Below are positions 43,171-52,283 of a stretch of DNA of 64,000 nt, piece by piece; position 1 is the stretch's first letter; each line of letters opens with the position of its first letter. A program made the position numbers and the translations under genes. This DNA is from Pachyseris speciosa (taxonomy: Eukaryota > Cnidaria > Anthozoa > Scleractinia > Pachyseridae), in contig JAEMWC010001623.1 of NCBI GenBank assembly GCA_016490735.1, forward strand, positions 57,741-121,740, given 5' to 3'. The notes beneath the pieces were generated by a model. That model worked only from the letters and a program-made list of their open reading frames with translations. It did not search any database and was not told where the DNA came from.

Positions 43171-43239
43171 CTTTAAATAGGTAGAACACAGAACACGAAA
43201 CAGAAATAGAAGAACTATACGAAAAATTCAACTAAAAGA

Positions 43240-43658
43240 CGCAGACGATGAAAACGACCATCTTTCACTTACTTGGGATGAAATGGAATGGGCTTTATTT
43301 TTACGATCGTTGTATGCCTATGGGCTGTTCTAGTTCATGCCGCACTTTTGAAACCTTCAGCACTGCAGCTGAGTGGATTGTCCGTCACAAGCTGAACTTA
43401 AATTTTATTCTGCATCTTTTGGATGATTTTCTCGTTATCGCGCCTTCTTACGAGGCCTGCTTCAAGTCTCTTCATTTATTTCTTCAACTGTGTTCTTATT
43501 TGGGCATCCCCATGGCACCAGACAAAACAGTGGGTCCATCGAACACCCTGTCTTTTGCGGGTATTGAACTTGATTCTCTCTCCATGGAGGCTAGATTGCC
43601 CCAAGACAAAATTCACAAATGCACCACGTTAATTTCTCAGTTTTTGCGGTTACCTTAA
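43240..43658 (+). pseudogene. DIRS reverse transcriptase, C-terminal part
   Basis: Downstream of the LINE: KWNGLYFYDRCMPMGCSSSC (RT motif B), HLLDDFLVIAPS (catalytic LDD, motif C), GIPMAPDKTVGPSNTLSFAG and LPQDKIHKC. The frame ends at 43658, and the RNase H part is in a different frame. The first residues after the LINE join imperfectly to the upstream half. Confidence 0.85.
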
Positions 43659-44107
43659 AAGAACTTCAATCTCTCCTTGGTTTGCTTAACTTCGCTTGTG
43701 CAGTAGTTACACCCGGTCGCGCGTTTCTAAGGCGTCTGATCGATTTGACGATTAGCATGCGTTCCGCTCATCACCTTATTCGACTGACAAGTGAAGCGAA
43801 AGCGGACCTCCGTCTTTGGCTTTCTTTCTTGTCTCAATTTAATGGAAAATCTCTCTTTTTGCAAGACAAATGGCTTAACTCACACAACTTAAACTTATTT
43901 ACTGATGCGTGTGGTGCTTTGGGTTTCGGTGCTATTTTTGGCAATCATTGGTGCTATGGGAGATGGCCAAATGAGTGGGGTTACTTAAATATTGCGATTC
44001 TAGAATTCTATCCTATTGTTTTAAGTCTGTTCCTGTGGGGTCATGAGATGAGGAATCGATGTATCTTATTTTTTTTACCGATAATGAGGCTCTTGTCCAC
44101 GTCATAA
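43619..44107 (+). pseudogene. DIRS RNase H region
   Basis: KELQSLLGLLNFACAVVTPG, FLRRLIDLTISMRSAHHLIR, ADLRLWLSFLSQF and the RNase H LFTDACGALGFGAIFGNHW, with an ILEFYPIVLSLFLWG helix. The catalytic Asp is in FTDACG. The next Asp-containing strand (FFTDNEALVHVINKQSC) lies in the following frame, so the ORF is shifted near 44060. Confidence 0.8.
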
Positions 44108-44972
44108 ATAAGCAGTCTTGCCGAGATAAGAGATTAATGGTTTTCGTCGGTCAACTCGTTTTGATTTGCTTGCGCAATACCATTTTGTTCAAAGCGAAGC
44201 ACGTACCCGGTTCACGCATTTATGCTGCCTCCACCGCCAATACCTATATCTCCGCGCTCAGCTATTCGCATAAGTTATTTGGCCTTCCTGATCCTACGAA
44301 AGTTTTCTTTATTGTTCAAATGCTCAAGGGTTATGGTAAGCTTGCCCCAAGTGTCGACGGTCGATTACCTATTACGCTCCCTAGTCTCCACAAAATTTTG
44401 GCTTTGGCATCGGATCTCTCTTTCAGCTCTTACGAGCAGTGCTTATTTCGGGCAACGTGCTCTTGTGCTTTCTATGCATTCCTGCGTGTCGGCGAAATGA
44501 CGGTAACCCCTAACAACAATTCTTTTTTGTCTATCAATAACCTTGCTAAGCTTGTTTACTTAATGCTGATAACTGTGTTATTTCTCTTAAGATCACATTC
44601 CGGAATTTTAAGCACAGCTACAACCAGCCTCCCGTGTCTGTGATTATACAACGTGGATCATTCTTTTGTCCTGTCCAAATTATGCTTGATTATTTACAAT
44701 GTCGAGGTAATTCGCCGGGTCTCCTCTTTACTATGCGTGGGCTTCCGGTTACCCGGCAATATTTTTGCGGTCTGCTTACCATGGCCATTAAGCGTTGCGG
44801 TCTCAACTTGGCACGTTACAAAGGGCACAGTTTTCGAATCGGCGCTGCTTCTCATGCGGCTGATAGAGGAATGTCTGACTCGCAAATACGAGCTTTGGGA
44901 CGTTGGAAGTCTAACGCTTTTTTACGTTACATACGGCTTCCATCCCTATCCTCAACCAACTCGTCCATTTAG
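44059..44972 (+). pseudogene. DIRS tyrosine recombinase
   Basis: First frame (44059-44643): end of RNase H, then TANTYISALSYSHKLFGLPD, CSCAFYAFLRVGEMT (contains the first catalytic Arg) and a degraded middle. Second frame (44634-44972): LPVTRQYFCGLLTMAIKRCG, HSFRIGAASHAADRGMSD (the H-x-x-R pair), then IRALGRWKSNAFLRYIR with the His/Trp position and nucleophile Tyr. All key residues of a phage-integrase-type recombinase are present but split by a frame change. It would integrate the DIRS cDNA circle. Confidence 0.85.
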
Positions 44973-45420
44973 CACGTGTCAAGCTGACTAGCAAGGGCGG
45001 CAGTTTGATTGCGTGTGTTTTTTATCTCTTACTTGCTTCTTTTGTTTCCCTTAATTATATTTATCCGGTATGGAATGTCTTTTAATTATCTTTGTGTGGT
45101 GTGGAACTGACAGGCAAGGGCAGCAGTTTTCACATTAGACTTACTTGCCATTGTCATTTTTTTTTATTTTGTATTTGACCTGTTGCTATTGCAAGGCTGG
45201 TCGTTTCGTGGTTTTTGTTCCGTGCTGCATTTCCGTCGGGTGGGGCTGCATCATATTCTAATGATGCGTATGGCGTTTTGTTTGCCCTCACCTTTACTGG
45301 TCGTGTTAGCTGCTATGAAATCAATTGTTAATTATTATCATTGTTATTGTTCTATTAAAAGCGGCTTTGGGGATTCCCCCATAGCCATTAACTCCATTAC
45401 TTATGTGTCGTGACTGAATT

Positions 45421-45571
45421 TGATCTGACCAGTAAACGAGCTCGATCAATGCAGCACTGAACAAATACTTAGTACAAAGTTTCCGGATTTACAATAAGGC
45501 ATGAAAACATAAACACCCTTTGTGACTCTGCCCACAGTACTTACCTGTGTCAAAGTCCCACACTGGTTTTG
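45421..45571. other. Non-coding stretch next to the DIRS 3' end
   Basis: No gene seen; may be DIRS 3' sequence. Confidence 0.4.
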
Positions 45572-45730
45572 AATAGGCTAGTTTCGAATTGTAAGAGAAC
45601 AAAAGAACGGAGTCGAGGTTCAGGGGAATAATTTGCATTTTCGTTTGTCAAAAACAAAGGAACATGCAAATTATTCCCCTGAACCTCGACTCTGTTCTTT
45701 TGTTCTCCCACAATTCGAAACTAGCCTATT
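45572..45730. mobile_element. Fold-back MITE
   Basis: Arms of about 67 bases (aataggctagtttcgaattg and complement) are almost perfect inverted copies around a short spacer (ttcgtttgtcaaaaacaaag). No ORF. Confidence 0.85.
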
Positions 45731-45767
45731 GAGAACGTCTTGTTTTACACGTCTTTGTTTTTTGAGG

Positions 45768-46046
45768 GAGCAGAGTTGGCGCAGTGGTGAGAGCGCTCGC
45801 CTTCCACCAATGTGGCCCGGGTTCGATTCCCGGACTCGGCGTCATAAGTGGGCTGAGTTTGTTGGTTCTCTCCTCTGCTCCGAGAGGTTTTTCTTCGGGT
45901 ACTCCGGTTTTCCCCTCTCCACAAAAACCAACATTTGATTTGATTTGATTTATTTAGAGTTGATTTGATTTTATATATGTGAGGCGCATTTGAAAATTGT
46001 ATAATTGAATTTGCGCCATATAAATAAATATTATTATTATTATTAC
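45768..46046 (+). mobile_element. tRNA-derived SINE in the polymerase gene
   Basis: About 90% like 2224-2515, starting gggagcagagttggcgcagt and ending in an (att)n tail at 46031-46046 that abuts the polymerase coding sequence. Box A and B-like motifs are intact. Confidence 0.9.
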
Positions 46047-47369
46047 AAGATCTGTGTCGCAAATGTGGCATTTTTTTGCTGTGTTGTATCAGGAGCCCAT
46101 GACGGTTGTATCTATCCCAGTCAACTGGTGTCATTTGGATCGGCACTGGTGTTTCCAAGCTTTTGCGTAGTTTCTTTTCCAAGCTAAGAATTCTGTTAAG
46201 AAACACCTCCACTGCATTTTTGTCACCATCACAACCTTGTCTGTATTTCGCTAGTTGACTGATTTGCCCATCGCTTCTCACACATGTTACTGCAAACCCA
46301 CAGGCTGTGTGCTTGTTTATTTTTTCTGTGCTGGTTGTTTTTTCGCGTTGATCTTCGGGGATTTTTTCAATCAAAGCTTCAAAGTCGGCCTAAATAACAA
46401 ATGGAGCTTTCATTTGTTTGTGGAAATTTGCAAACTTCAGTATGTTTTTGCCTTTTTCGGGCATTACAATTCTTGCTGGTGTTCCATTAAATCCGTTGCA
46501 GTATTTCTGGTGGTTGGCAAGAATCTTTTCTGTTGTGAAACCGATTAGACACATTACGCAGAAGTGTTTTTTGTCTCTGTGTTTTGTTTGGTCGCAAGGC
46601 AAAGACGAAAGCCTCTTCACAAAACAATAGTGTTGTGTTTCATTATCATGAAGAAGCATCAGGTTGATTCTTGGGACGCTTTTGTCTTTTGTGCTTATTC
46701 TGAGAGAAGTAACATTATCATTTTCCCAACCAAATACTTCTAGTGCAAGAAATGGGTTTTGTTTTTCAAGTTTGCAAAGCTGTTTCAGAGGTGTGGGAAA
46801 GTCAATACCATCCCAGTTGATGCCTTCTTCTCTTGGATACTTGCTGGGTCTTTGTGCATCTTTTTGAACAGGAAACCTTGCAGCTTTTAAAGCCCATTTC
46901 AAACATTCGTTATCTTGGTTTTTCACATAAACAGTTGCTTTTTTGCTGGCCAATTTTTTGGGTGTCGGAATGTAAGTGCCCCCTTTCAAGGTCGATATTT
47001 TGCAACATTTATATAGGCAATTGAAATTATTTTGATAGCCCATCCTGATCCTCGCTTTGACCAATTGTCTATTTCCCCGTTTATATTGTCGATAAATTCG
47101 TCAAATCTTAAATAAAATTGTTGGTTAAGGTTTGCTTTTGTACATACAACCGGTTCATCTTGAAAGTAATGTCTTTGAGTTTCTTCTTCCATTTCCCCAT
47201 TTTTATTTTGCCTTCCTCTTTTAAAATAAACCTCCATACCAAACTGTACTTTAATACTTTCGATTTTATCAATTTCGCTATTTACAACATCAAAAGCTTT
47301 GTCGCGCATTAAGTCTTCTGTGAAATTAATAATACTATGCCTGGTTGGGTTTACAGGATCAACGCTCAT
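46047..47369 (-). pseudogene. Protein-primed DNA polymerase B, N-terminal part (exo I)
   Basis: Minus strand. Start MSVDPVNPTRHSIINFTEDL at 47369. A shift near 47040 leads into PKKLASKKATVYVKNQDNEC, HYCFVKRLSSL and HFCVMCLIGFTTEKILANHQ (a zinc-finger-like CxxC...H motif), then FANFHKQMKAPFVI. An in-frame TAG at 46390-46392 directly precedes the exonuclease ADFEAL (D-x-E) motif. The frame continues through CGFAVTCVRSDGQI and MTPVDWDRYNR, and an A7 run near 46065 shifts it just before the SINE. The remaining gene is at 35361-37690. Confidence 0.9.
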
Positions 47370-47432
47370 CCTCCAAACATTCAGCCAATTGTTAAAATTG
47401 GTAGCTGAAACTTTAAACTCATCTCAAACAGG

Positions 47433-47760
47433 GGCTTGGGCGGGCGGGCCGATGTTTCCCCCCGCTGGGGCGGTTTCGCCGAAGTACTCGTTGAGCACCT
47501 CTTTCCCCACTCGTGCTGCTGCCATCCTTTGTATATAAGGGGCGTATTTTCCTTTAAATGGGGTGTATATGTGGCGCAAACTGCGTGGTTTAACTGGTTT
47601 CCTTTGCTAACACCTTTATACACACACATGTAAAGTGGGGGTTCTAGTCGCATAAGCATGAGCAAACATACATCAAACTAATCGTCGAGGCGGCGCCGAG
47701 ACGATTAGTTTGATGTATGTTTGTGAATGCATTGCGCCAGAACCCCCACTTTACGTGTGT
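47433..47760 (-). repeat. Right terminal inverted repeat with hairpin end
   Basis: Inverted copy of 22945-23254, about 95% alike, with a 20-base extra block (aaggggcgtattttccttta). The outer 141 bases (47620-47760) form the same imperfect palindrome, loop cgaggcggcgccgag. Both ends carry the loop in the same orientation relative to the outside. Confidence 0.9.
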
Positions 47761-47765
47761 CATGG
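47761..47765. repeat. Target-site duplication (right), CATGG
   Basis: Matches 22940-22944. Confidence 0.75.
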
Positions 47766-48214
47766 TGATAAACGTTTGTGCTTCGTTACTTTTAAGCGGA
47801 AATAATACCCGAGGACCCCCCCCCCCCCTGCCCCTCTGTTCGGGATAACTTAAGATTATTCCTTTAAACAATTTAAATAAATAAAAATGAACTGAACACG
47901 AGGAAAACCTTGCAAGGGCTCATTACACACATAGAATTATATATAGATTTATCCAAGGCTAAAAGCGGAGCTCCACGATTATTATTTTATTATTTTTTTA
48001 CTGGTATTGAGCAACTTCACATGGCTTTCCTTTACTCTGTCTAGTGTTTGGAAACATTGTTTGCGCGTTTAGCCACCCAACATTATGTTTGACAACTGAC
48101 GATGTTGGATGAACATTTTTGATCGTTTAGCCGGGGCTTTAATCCTGGATACCAGCATCTATAAAGGCGAAAGATTCCAAAAATACGCAGTCCCTGACAT
48201 GCGCACTCTTTTTA
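47766..48214. other. Non-coding stretch between the two elements
   Basis: C homopolymer at 47818-47828, AT-rich otherwise. No gene. Confidence 0.5.
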
Positions 48215-48850
48215 GGCCTACTGAGACGTTCCAGTACACTCATTTCTGTTCGTCTCACCCACCGGGAGTTAAGAAAAGGCTTCATCAAAGAGGAGGCTCT
48301 AAGACTTCTTAGAACGAACTCTTCTATACAGTGGTTTGAAGAGAGAATCCAAAACTTCAGAACACATTTATTAAAGAGTGGCTATACAAAAGATCTTATT
48401 GAAACGGCCCTCTCTGAAGTAAATTTTGAAGACAGGAAGCTAGATCTCCAACAACAACAAAGGAAAACATACGAATCTTGCCTTTTGTCACACAATATCA
48501 AGCATCGGTGAAAAACCTAAAATAAATCCTCATGAAAAACTGGCATCTAATAGAACAGCAACCATTCCCGAGCGAAATCTACAAGGATCCGCCCCTCATA
48601 TCGTACAAAAGAGGCCGTCCGCTCAAGGACATACTCGTTAGAGCCAAACTGTGAAAAAGGCTAAAACACTCGCTGGGGAGTCGTGCAGACCTGTCAAGCC
48701 CATTTTACACACATGGATTTTCAGGAGGCGTCTGAGTTTAGTTGTATCCTTGTTATTCAGGTTTTTTTTAGAGCATTATACCATTATACCAAAATTTGTC
48801 ATCTTAAGGTCTACCACTAACTTTGTCACCGATGATTGTGGAATTCTTTT
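48215..48850 (+). mobile_element. Penelope-like reverse transcriptase C-terminal fragment, copy 2
   Basis: Same orientation as, and about 93% like, 16838-17480 (CSSHPPGVKK, then shifted frames up to ISYKRGRPLKDILVRAKL near 48600). It lies directly against the truncated left side of element 2, so it or its insertion may have removed that end. Confidence 0.65.
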
Positions 48851-48885
48851 TTTAATTAGCGAATTCAATTGAGCGATTTTCATGG

Positions 48886-49698
48886 CCTCCAATTTACCTC
48901 CAATTTACTACACCATCCTCTTTTACCACATTCCCAACATTTGTCACTTTTTTGCCGGCCATCGACAGATCCCCATACATTGCAGTCCAGCCATCTCTTC
49001 GGAGAAAATACTCGTCGACATAGCGCTTGTTCACAGCGTCTTTCTGGTCAAGGGGGGGGGGGGGGGGGAGCAGGATTCGCTATTGCGTTGTCGTTCATGT
49101 TCAAGTTTGTTTGCGCGTTTACTTCGAATTTCCTCGCAGGCGCCGATCCACGTATTTTCTGTTGACCGCGTTGTCAACGGGCGTGCTGGAATCAACGTCT
49201 TTCAATTTTCCAATGGCATTCCCATTCATGTTCAAATCCCCCCACGCTGGGTTCGATCCATCGCATTTCAAACAAGCGCTATTTCTGATTCGACGTAGCT
49301 TTTGTTTGTTTCATCGAGGATATCTTTGGGACAGCCAAGTTTGGCGATGAGACGTTCCTCTATGTTCAAGTTTCCGGTCATTGTAGTGCCGCCATACTTT
49401 TTGAAATCCCCTCCTCCACCGCCCGAGCCGGCGAGGCCAGCTGGACCGGCTGGACCAGGAGGACCTTGCATTCCTCTTGTTCCGCGAGGCCCCGCTGGCC
49501 CTGCAAGCCCGGCAGGCCCGTGTGGGCCAGTTGGGCCCGCAGGACCGTTCGGCCTGGCTGGGCCACGATCCCCCTTCTCTCCATGTTGCCCCCTCGGACC
49601 AGGTGGACCGCGTGGACCGGGAGGTCCTTCTCAAGCGCTGCGAAAAAGGCTTCCCGGAAGTTCATGCAACCACCCCATGTCTTTCTATATATACTCAT
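48886..49698 (-). pseudogene. Collagen-like fibre protein with phage-type tail repeats
   Basis: Minus strand. The ATG at 49698 overlaps the ATPase B stop by 14 bases ([11 protein letters not shown]), and a downstream Met gives [14 protein letters not shown] collagen-like Gly-x-y region follows in shifting frames ([20 protein letters not shown] is its clean end). The C-terminal part has at least three diverged repeats of an N-L-N-[MI] ... [AS]-x-[ND]-[KR]-x-Y-V-[DE] unit ([26 protein letters not shown] with NRKYVD; DAVNKRYVDEYF). A poly-G run at 49055-49068 encodes prolines. Such tails trimerise in phage and large-virus fibres, so this may be the surface attachment protein. Frame-broken at several points. 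Confidence 0.7.
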
Positions 49699-50326
49699 CG
49701 AAATTTTTCTTCATCACTTTCTTCGGCTCTTCGAAGTAGAAGAAAAGAGATTTTTCGTTGGTTGCGCGAGAAACGAGGTCAGGGGGACGCAACCCCAGAC
49801 CTCGTGCGATCCGTCTGTTCTCTCTTACAGGGAAAGCAAAAATGCAGAAATGGCTGCAGTTGTTGCGGATGACTTTGTGGGTCAGGAAAAAATCCTGGGA
49901 AAGATAAATCACCGCGCAGTTGTGGTGGTGGCCGCCAACGAAATATTCCACAATAGTGTTTTGGTTCTTTTCACACACCAAGTCATCGAACAGAACAATC
50001 TTCTGCTTGTCGGGCGCATCCAGTTCGCCGAGAGGAACGATCTCGTCCCCACCAAACGCCTCGATGACTTCTTAACCCACCTTGGGGTTGATTCTTTCAG
50101 CAAAGTCCTGCGGAAGCGCCTGGTACTTGTTCTGGTGAAGGTTCTTCGAAAAAAGCAGAACCTTGTCGTACTCCAACAGCTTGTAAAGCATGTGCAGCAA
50201 GATGTTCGTCTTGCCGGAACCGTTTGGTCCGCAAATCAACATGCGGAAAATATCCTCAGGCATGGACGGGTGTCCTTGCATCCAATTTGTTTCCGCCGAG
50301 CTGGGTTCATAGTTCAGAATTTTCAT
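49685..50326 (-). pseudogene. Packaging ATPase B
   Basis: Minus strand from MKILNYEPSSAETNWMQGHP. Walker A is FRMLICGPNGSGKTNILLHM. An in-frame TAA lies at 50072-50074. The same frame then goes on with the Walker B strand QKIVLFDDLVCEK, GGHHHNCAVIYLSQDFF (sensor-like) and KVIRNNCSHFCIFAF, ending FDEYI. About 213 residues. It translocates DNA into capsids in this family. It is not closely similar to ATPase A beyond the motifs. The upstream region has tatatatgcagaATG. It is divergent from the gene at 50383. Confidence 0.85.
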
Positions 50327-50382
50327 TCTGCATATATATGTCTTTGAAGAAAAGGTAGGAGAGGGCCGAGGCCGAAGCTTCG

Positions 50383-51230
50383 CTGGAACAACAAGGACAA
50401 ACAGGACAAACTTGCAAAGGCGCTGGGGGCACTCGAAGCGGAGCGTGTTTTCAAACCGATCACAAAACGGTTGGGACCCCCATCCCAGGAACAAAAACCG
50501 TCCGAAAAGGGATCGGACTACGCGATGGATGAGTTCGACAGAATCAATCCTTTGGACTGGCAAGAGGGATTCCAGCCAGAGGGGCCCACACCCCATCCTT
50601 TGTCTTTCGTCGAGGACGCCGACGAACTTCCCCCACCCATGGAGGAAAAGGCTCCGCGGCAAAAATGGGAGAAACCAGTGCCAACAGAGTTTCTCGAGAC
50701 ATACAACGAGTCCAACGATTTGCGGTCGCTTAGCAGCATGGTTTCAAAAATGGAGAAAAGTGGGAAGGACACAGTGAAAAGTGGAAAATACTAAGGTTGG
50801 ACCTTCGAAGACATCAAAAGGCGCAGAGACGAAATTCTCGCTACACGAGGAGACTTTCCCCTCCCACCACCTCCCCCACTGTCGGCGAGCGAGCTCCAGC
50901 AAGGGAAAAAGAGTTTGAAGAAAACGCCTCCCACCACCTCGAAAGAAAAACCGATGACACCTTTTGAAGAAGCTGTTGTAAGTCGGAGACCTGCAATCGA
51001 AGGAGATGACAACGACGGCGGAGAGGAGTGGATGGAGGGGAGTGGGGTGGGGGTTTCCGCGGAAGAAGAGGAAATGATCAACGATCTCTTTGTAAAGCTT
51101 GGCTCTTTGCGGGCATGAAACACCTCAACCAAGCTGCGCAAAGACATTGTGCGGTTGGTTTCCAAACTCGTCAAATGCAACTTGTTGACACCAGCACAGG
51201 GCAAAAAAATTCTTTATGATTATACGGGAT
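50383..51230 (+). pseudogene. Proline/acid-rich structural-type protein, unknown
   Basis: One continuous frame with two stops. KLAKALGALEAERVFKPITK and DRINPLDWQEGFQPEG come first, then EKPVPTEFLETYNESNDLRS, TAA at 50792, FEDIKRRRDEILATRGDFPL, PPPPPLS, TPFEEAVVSRRPAIEGDDND and EEEEMINDLFVKLGSLRA. A TGA at 51115 follows, then a basic tail (KLRKDIVRLVSKLVKCNLLT, GKKILYDYTG). No ATG is obvious before 50383; the start is uncertain. The final TGA overlaps the next ATG (atga). I recognise the type from cnidarian Polinton-like elements; function unknown. Confidence 0.6.
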
Positions 51231-51984
51231 GAGTGTTCACCTGCCTTTTGACTCCAGTCTTGCGCGGCAGGAGAATCCGACCCAAGAGACCCACGATTTT
51301 CGAATCTCTTTCAACCCACCACTCGTCCTCGACGACAATAAAAACTATGAAGCCACGTTCGACAAACTGGTCACAATGACCTACTCGTGGCACAACTTCG
51401 CGGCGAGATACAACGACAACCAGCTGCAATGGCGAAAAAGGGGTGATGCCACTTGGAAGACTTTGACCATTCCTGATGGGATGTACGGCTACACCAACCT
51501 CGCCTCTTACATTCAAGAACACATCGGGTACATGGACAAGGATGCCGCAAAAAGGGGTATATTTTCAACTTGTACTCCGATTTGACGGTTTACCGAGTGG
51601 TGATTGCCATTGCAAAGGGAGACTGGGAAATCGACTTGTCTGTTGGTGAGTTTGGGGAACTGCTCGGTTTCGACAAAAAAATCTTGCGAAATTCAACGAC
51701 TTTCGTTGGGAACAGAATTCCAAATATAACAAGAGGTGTGGGTTCCAAAGGATGTTTTGTACACTGTGTCCACTGTGGGGTTGCCTGTGAGCTACCCTTT
51801 CAAAGAAGAGCTCCGCGGCCTTGCATACCACCCTGTGAACAAGAAGTACATTAACTCGGTTGGAATACGGATCACAGATGGGAGAAACAACATTCTTGAT
51901 CTGAATGGCGCTGATGTGGCTTTGGCTGTTGTGCTCCGGGAAGCCTCCTCCGAGGGCATAAAAATTTTCAAGAACTATAAATGA
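51229..51984 (+). pseudogene. Penton-like minor capsid protein B
   Basis: Starts MSVHLPFDSSLARQENPTQE, overlapping the previous stop by 2 bases. Single-jelly-roll features: PPLVLDDNKNYEATFDKLVT, MTYSWHNFAARYNDNQLQWR, TIPDGMYGYTNLASYIQEHI, then after a shift near 51555 VGEFGELLGFDKKIL. After a second shift near 51740 come VLYTVSTVGLPVSYPFKEEL, YHPVNKKYINSVGIRITDGR and LDLNGADVALAVVLREAS. It ends at 51984 with a stop that overlaps the next ATG. It forms capsid vertices in this family. Confidence 0.75.
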
Positions 51985-52283
51985 ACAATTCAAGTGAGTG
52001 GACGAAAATTCTCGCCCCGCGGGTTGGCTGGTATCGCTTCAAGCAGAAAGGGTCTGGTGTGATTCGGGACACACTCACCAACCTTGGCGCAAGTTGGTCC
52101 TCCGCCCCCACACCAAAACCAGTTCCTGTCCCTGTGCAAAAAAAAAAACCTCGAAAGGAGGAAAGGGGGGCGGAAAAGATCGGCAATTGTTGGGGAGAAA
52201 GACGCAACCCACACGAGGAGAAGCCATGTGCAAACTCACCCAAATTTTGGCAAATCGGCTTTCAAATTTTTTTACCTTGTATA
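51981..52283 (+). CDS. Small basic protein between penton-like and capsid genes
   Basis: ATG at 51981 (MNNSSEWTKILAPRVGWYRF, KQKGSGVIRDTLTNLGASWS) overlaps the penton stop (atga). A proline/lysine-rich stretch follows (PTPKPVPVPVQKKKPRKEER). After that the best frame is unclear. The open frame runs straight into the capsid gene without a stop, but that fusion is probably accidental. It could be a core or cement protein. Unknown family. Confidence 0.45.

Larger units (their letters stand above)
38897..43215 (-). mobile_element. LINE (CR1/L2/jockey group), nearly full length
   Basis: Minus strand, two ORFs, 3' end with an (aac)n/(gtt)n microsatellite tail at 38897-38930 typical of CR1/L2-like elements. 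ORF1 is intact and ORF2 is broken once. It sits in the DIRS RT gene, so it is younger than the DIRS. The near-intact state suggests a recent insertion. Confidence 0.88.
37920..45420 (+). mobile_element. DIRS-type (tyrosine recombinase) retrotransposon, interrupted
   Basis: Plus-strand order: gag-like protein, RT, RNase H, tyrosine recombinase. It is interrupted in the RT by a minus-strand LINE at 38897-43215. It uses a recombinase rather than DDE integrase. Tandem similar pieces gctgactagcaagggcggca (44985) and actgacaggcaagggcagca (45106) lie after the recombinase and may belong to the 3' repeats. Exact ends are not certain. Frameshifts make it inactive. Confidence 0.85.
37691..46046. mobile_element. 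Composite nested insertion in the polymerase gene
   Basis: About 8.4 kb of retroelement and MITE/SINE sequence that splits the polymerase reading frame: a DIRS-type element (about 37920-45420), a LINE inside it (38897-43215), a fold-back MITE (45572-45730) and a SINE (45768-46046). I did not find a clean duplication at the outer borders. The stretch 37691-37919 is AT-rich and may be the DIRS left end. Confidence 0.85.
22945..47760. mobile_element. Element 1: Polinton/adintovirus-like element, broken, with nested insertions
   Basis: 24.8 kb between matching terminal inverted repeats and a CATGG duplication, or about 16.5 kb without the roughly 8.4-kb composite insertion in its polymerase gene. 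It encodes the Polinton hallmark set: integrase, protein-primed DNA polymerase B, packaging ATPase, major capsid protein and penton-like protein. Conserved small proteins lie between them. I see no adenain-like protease. Almost every gene has a stop or frameshift, so it is a fossil. The ends are unusual: each is an imperfect palindrome of about 140 bases. Confidence 0.93.

Noticed and set aside
48870..48900. Remnant of a left hairpin terminus for element 2
   Set aside because: The minus strand has tagtaaattggag, a little like the right palindrome's tagtaaatggag, but the match is only about 12 bases and lies in or near the fibre coding end.
49302..50347. Long plus-strand ORFs rich in Pro/Gly or hydrophobic residues
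   Set aside because: They are complements of the minus-strand collagen-like fibre and ATPase B genes, whose motifs are on the other strand.
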